The position numbers were made by a program, and so were the translations under genes. DNA of 6,771 nt, from contig JAUWNA010000106.1 in assembly GCA_030612905.1 (NCBI GenBank), positions 1 through 6,771 of the forward strand, in the 5' to 3' direction. The notes beneath the pieces were generated by a model, which did not search any database, was not told the origin of the DNA, and was given only the letters and a program-made list of their open reading frames with translations. The DNA comes from Promethearchaeota archaeon (GTDB lineage Archaea; Asgardarchaeota; Lokiarchaeia; Sigyniarchaeales; SOKP01). Below are positions 6,095 to 6,771 of the stretch, in pieces; the stretch's first letter is position 1; each line of letters begins with the position of its first letter.

Positions 6095-6354
6095 GAAATG
6101 GTCCCAAATCTTCTGAGGTAATTTTTAAACTCTTAACGAAAGAAGTAAATGCAACTAAAGAACAAGATGATCAAGAGTGTGAAGGTATCTGTTTACGGGG
6201 CAAAGGAAGAGATATTAAAATATCAACATTATACTATCACTTAAGGGAATTAGAATCTGTAAAGATTATAGAATCCACCTTAAAAAAGAAAAAAAGAGCT
6301 CCTGAGAAAGTGTGGAAATTAAATATTGAAAAATTAACCATAAATTTGAAGTAG
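6091..6354 (+). CDS. Winged-helix transcriptional regulator, 5' end damaged
   Basis: This is a small DNA-binding protein of the ArsR/PadR-like winged-helix type. From the TTG at 6091 it has 87 residues, with a recognition-helix segment ISTLYYHLRELESVKII (44-60) and a basic wing ESTLKKKKRAPEKVWKLN (61-78). The reading frame is open further upstream to 6058 and encodes SIRWDIIEILRNGP, which looks like helix 1 of the fold. The TTG start would cut that helix off. No ATG or GTG exists between the in-frame TAA at 6055 and 6091, so the original start seems lost. Between helix 2 and the recognition helix sits an unusual stretch of about 20 residues (about 20-40) that includes CEGIC (C30, C34), possibly a metal- or redox-sensing insert. 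The gene overlaps the end of the radical SAM relic in another frame. It may be a pseudogene, or be made through a rare start or as a read-through fusion. The winged-helix assignment is good; the state of the gene is uncertain. Confidence 0.65.
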   Translation: MRNGPKSSEVIFKLLTKEVNATKEQDDQECEGICLRGKGRDIKISTLYYHLRELESVKIIESTLKKKKRAPEKVWKLNIEKLTINLK

Positions 6355-6412
6355 GAACTAAAAACTTAATAAATCTTTAAGAATCACAATCAATTTTTTA
6401 GCTAAGTTCTAG

Positions 6413-6566
6413 TTTGAAGCAATATCATTTATCGATCATCTTAAAAGAAATATTATAACTAACTGCTAACAAATCCTTGGAATATGATCCAAAAAGTCAA
6501 GATTTTGAATTACAATTAAAGAAAACCTTTAAAATTAACAATTTTGTCGAAACATCTCTTTTTTAA
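6413..6566 (+). pseudogene. Possible degenerate coding relic, two frames, unknown family
   Basis: Two short open stretches in different frames can be joined by one frameshift near 6459-6466. They read FEAISFIDHLKRNIITN and then NKSLEYDPKSQDFELQL continuing to NNFVETSLF before a TAA at 6564. The composition is protein-like, with mixed charged and hydrophobic residues, but I recognise no family and there is no start signal. Open runs of about 35 codons are expected now and then by chance, so this is a weak call. Confidence 0.18.
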
Positions 6567-6665
6567 AGGATTTAATATGTTCTATCGTCATAGAAAAAAA
6601 TCATTTTCAATAGCTTTTATATAGTGTAAAAACAAATTATTTTTAAGGATTCCAGATAATTTGAG

Positions 6666-6749
6666 CTAACATTGGATTTCAAGGCGATAAAACGTTTCGT
6701 ACGCCTGATTAAGCCCTCTATTAAACTCTAACACGAGTTTAATTATCTC
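6666..6749 (-). pseudogene. Possible transposase fragment
   Basis: On the minus strand a 27-codon open stretch lies between two stops and reads EIIKLVLEFNRGLNQAYETF followed by YRLEIQC. The pattern 'L.fn..L..AYe.f..l' recalls the linker of some DDE transposases (ISL3-like), where a helix before the C-terminal catalytic part has this form. No start codon, catalytic residues or terminal repeats are visible, and the frame is broken on both sides. If real it is a small decayed insertion-sequence remnant, or the 3' part continues beyond the window. Confidence 0.22.
6720..6743. repeat. Perfect 9-bp inverted repeat with 6-base loop
   Basis: ATTAAACTC (6720-6728) and GAGTTTAAT (6735-6743) are exact reverse complements around TAACAC. 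It could form a hairpin or be a protein-binding site. It lies inside the possible minus-strand transposase fragment, so it may simply be coding sequence read as IKLVLEFN. It has no T tract on the + side and is not a convincing intrinsic terminator. Confidence 0.5.
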
Positions 6750-6771
6750 TTAACCTATATATTTCGGCTCA

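Larger units (their letters stand above)
6355..6771. other. Gene-poor tail with possible degenerate coding relics
   Basis: The last 417 bases hold no intact gene that I can support. Stop codons break all frames. The longest open runs are a 35-codon stretch on the + strand ending at 6566 and a 27-codon stretch on the minus strand at 6666-6749; both have protein-like composition and are listed separately. A 9-bp inverted repeat lies at 6720-6743. No tRNA, rRNA, CRISPR repeat or clear promoter was seen. The GC content rises slightly around 6680-6720 compared with the flanking DNA. Confidence 0.6.

Noticed and set aside
6577..6624. Short + strand frame MFYRHRKKSFSIAFI preceded by AAAGGA
   Set aside because: It is only 15 codons with no family signal. 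An AAGGA-like run before an ATG is expected by chance in such DNA.
6682..6706. AGGCG and CGCCT arms as a hairpin
   Set aside because: The stem has only 5 bp with a 15-base loop and no T tract follows, so it is too weak to call a terminator or RNA element.
1..6771. CRISPR arrays, tRNA or rRNA genes, prophage or toxin-antitoxin genes
   Set aside because: No regularly spaced repeats, no cloverleaf-like conserved GGTTCRA arm, and no phage or toxin-antitoxin protein features were seen on either strand.

Overview
This is a low-GC window with Ile/Lys/Asn-rich proteins and every convincing gene on the + strand. The protein families, the TATA-like spacers and the COG1533-type radical SAM relic suggest an AT-rich archaeon. 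A Lokiarchaeia-like Asgard archaeon or a methanogen would fit, but this is an impression from sequence style, and a low-GC bacterium is not excluded.

Layout. Positions 1-1197 hold an MFS drug/metabolite-type transporter whose frame is open to the window edge. Positions 1248-5615 look like one transcription unit of four genes. Two are complete ABC exporter half-transporters with the features of CydD and CydC, with overlapping ends. The third is a small cysteine-rich YgbA-family protein ('nitrous oxide-stimulated promoter' family). The fourth is a four-helix membrane protein with a near-perfect Shine-Dalgarno site. Positions 5616-5878 are non-coding and carry a T-rich terminator candidate, two related ATGTACAT-type boxes, a perfect 15-bp palindrome and a TATA-like element.

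From 5879 the window looks damaged. A radical SAM protein breaks off after about 65 residues, just past its CxxxCxxC cluster motif, and runs directly into a winged-helix regulator in another frame that has lost a normal start. The last 417 bases hold no intact gene, only short open stretches that may be relics (one transposase-like on the minus strand) and a 9-bp inverted repeat.

Working model (inference). The CydDC-like exporter, the YgbA protein and the small membrane protein form a redox or nitrosative-stress module. In bacteria CydDC handles thiols or heme, and ygbA belongs to the NO-responsive NsrR regulon. No cytochrome bd subunit lies in the window, so the usual reason for having CydDC is not visible here. 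The region after 5615 is the most rearranged part, with signs of deletion and gene decay.
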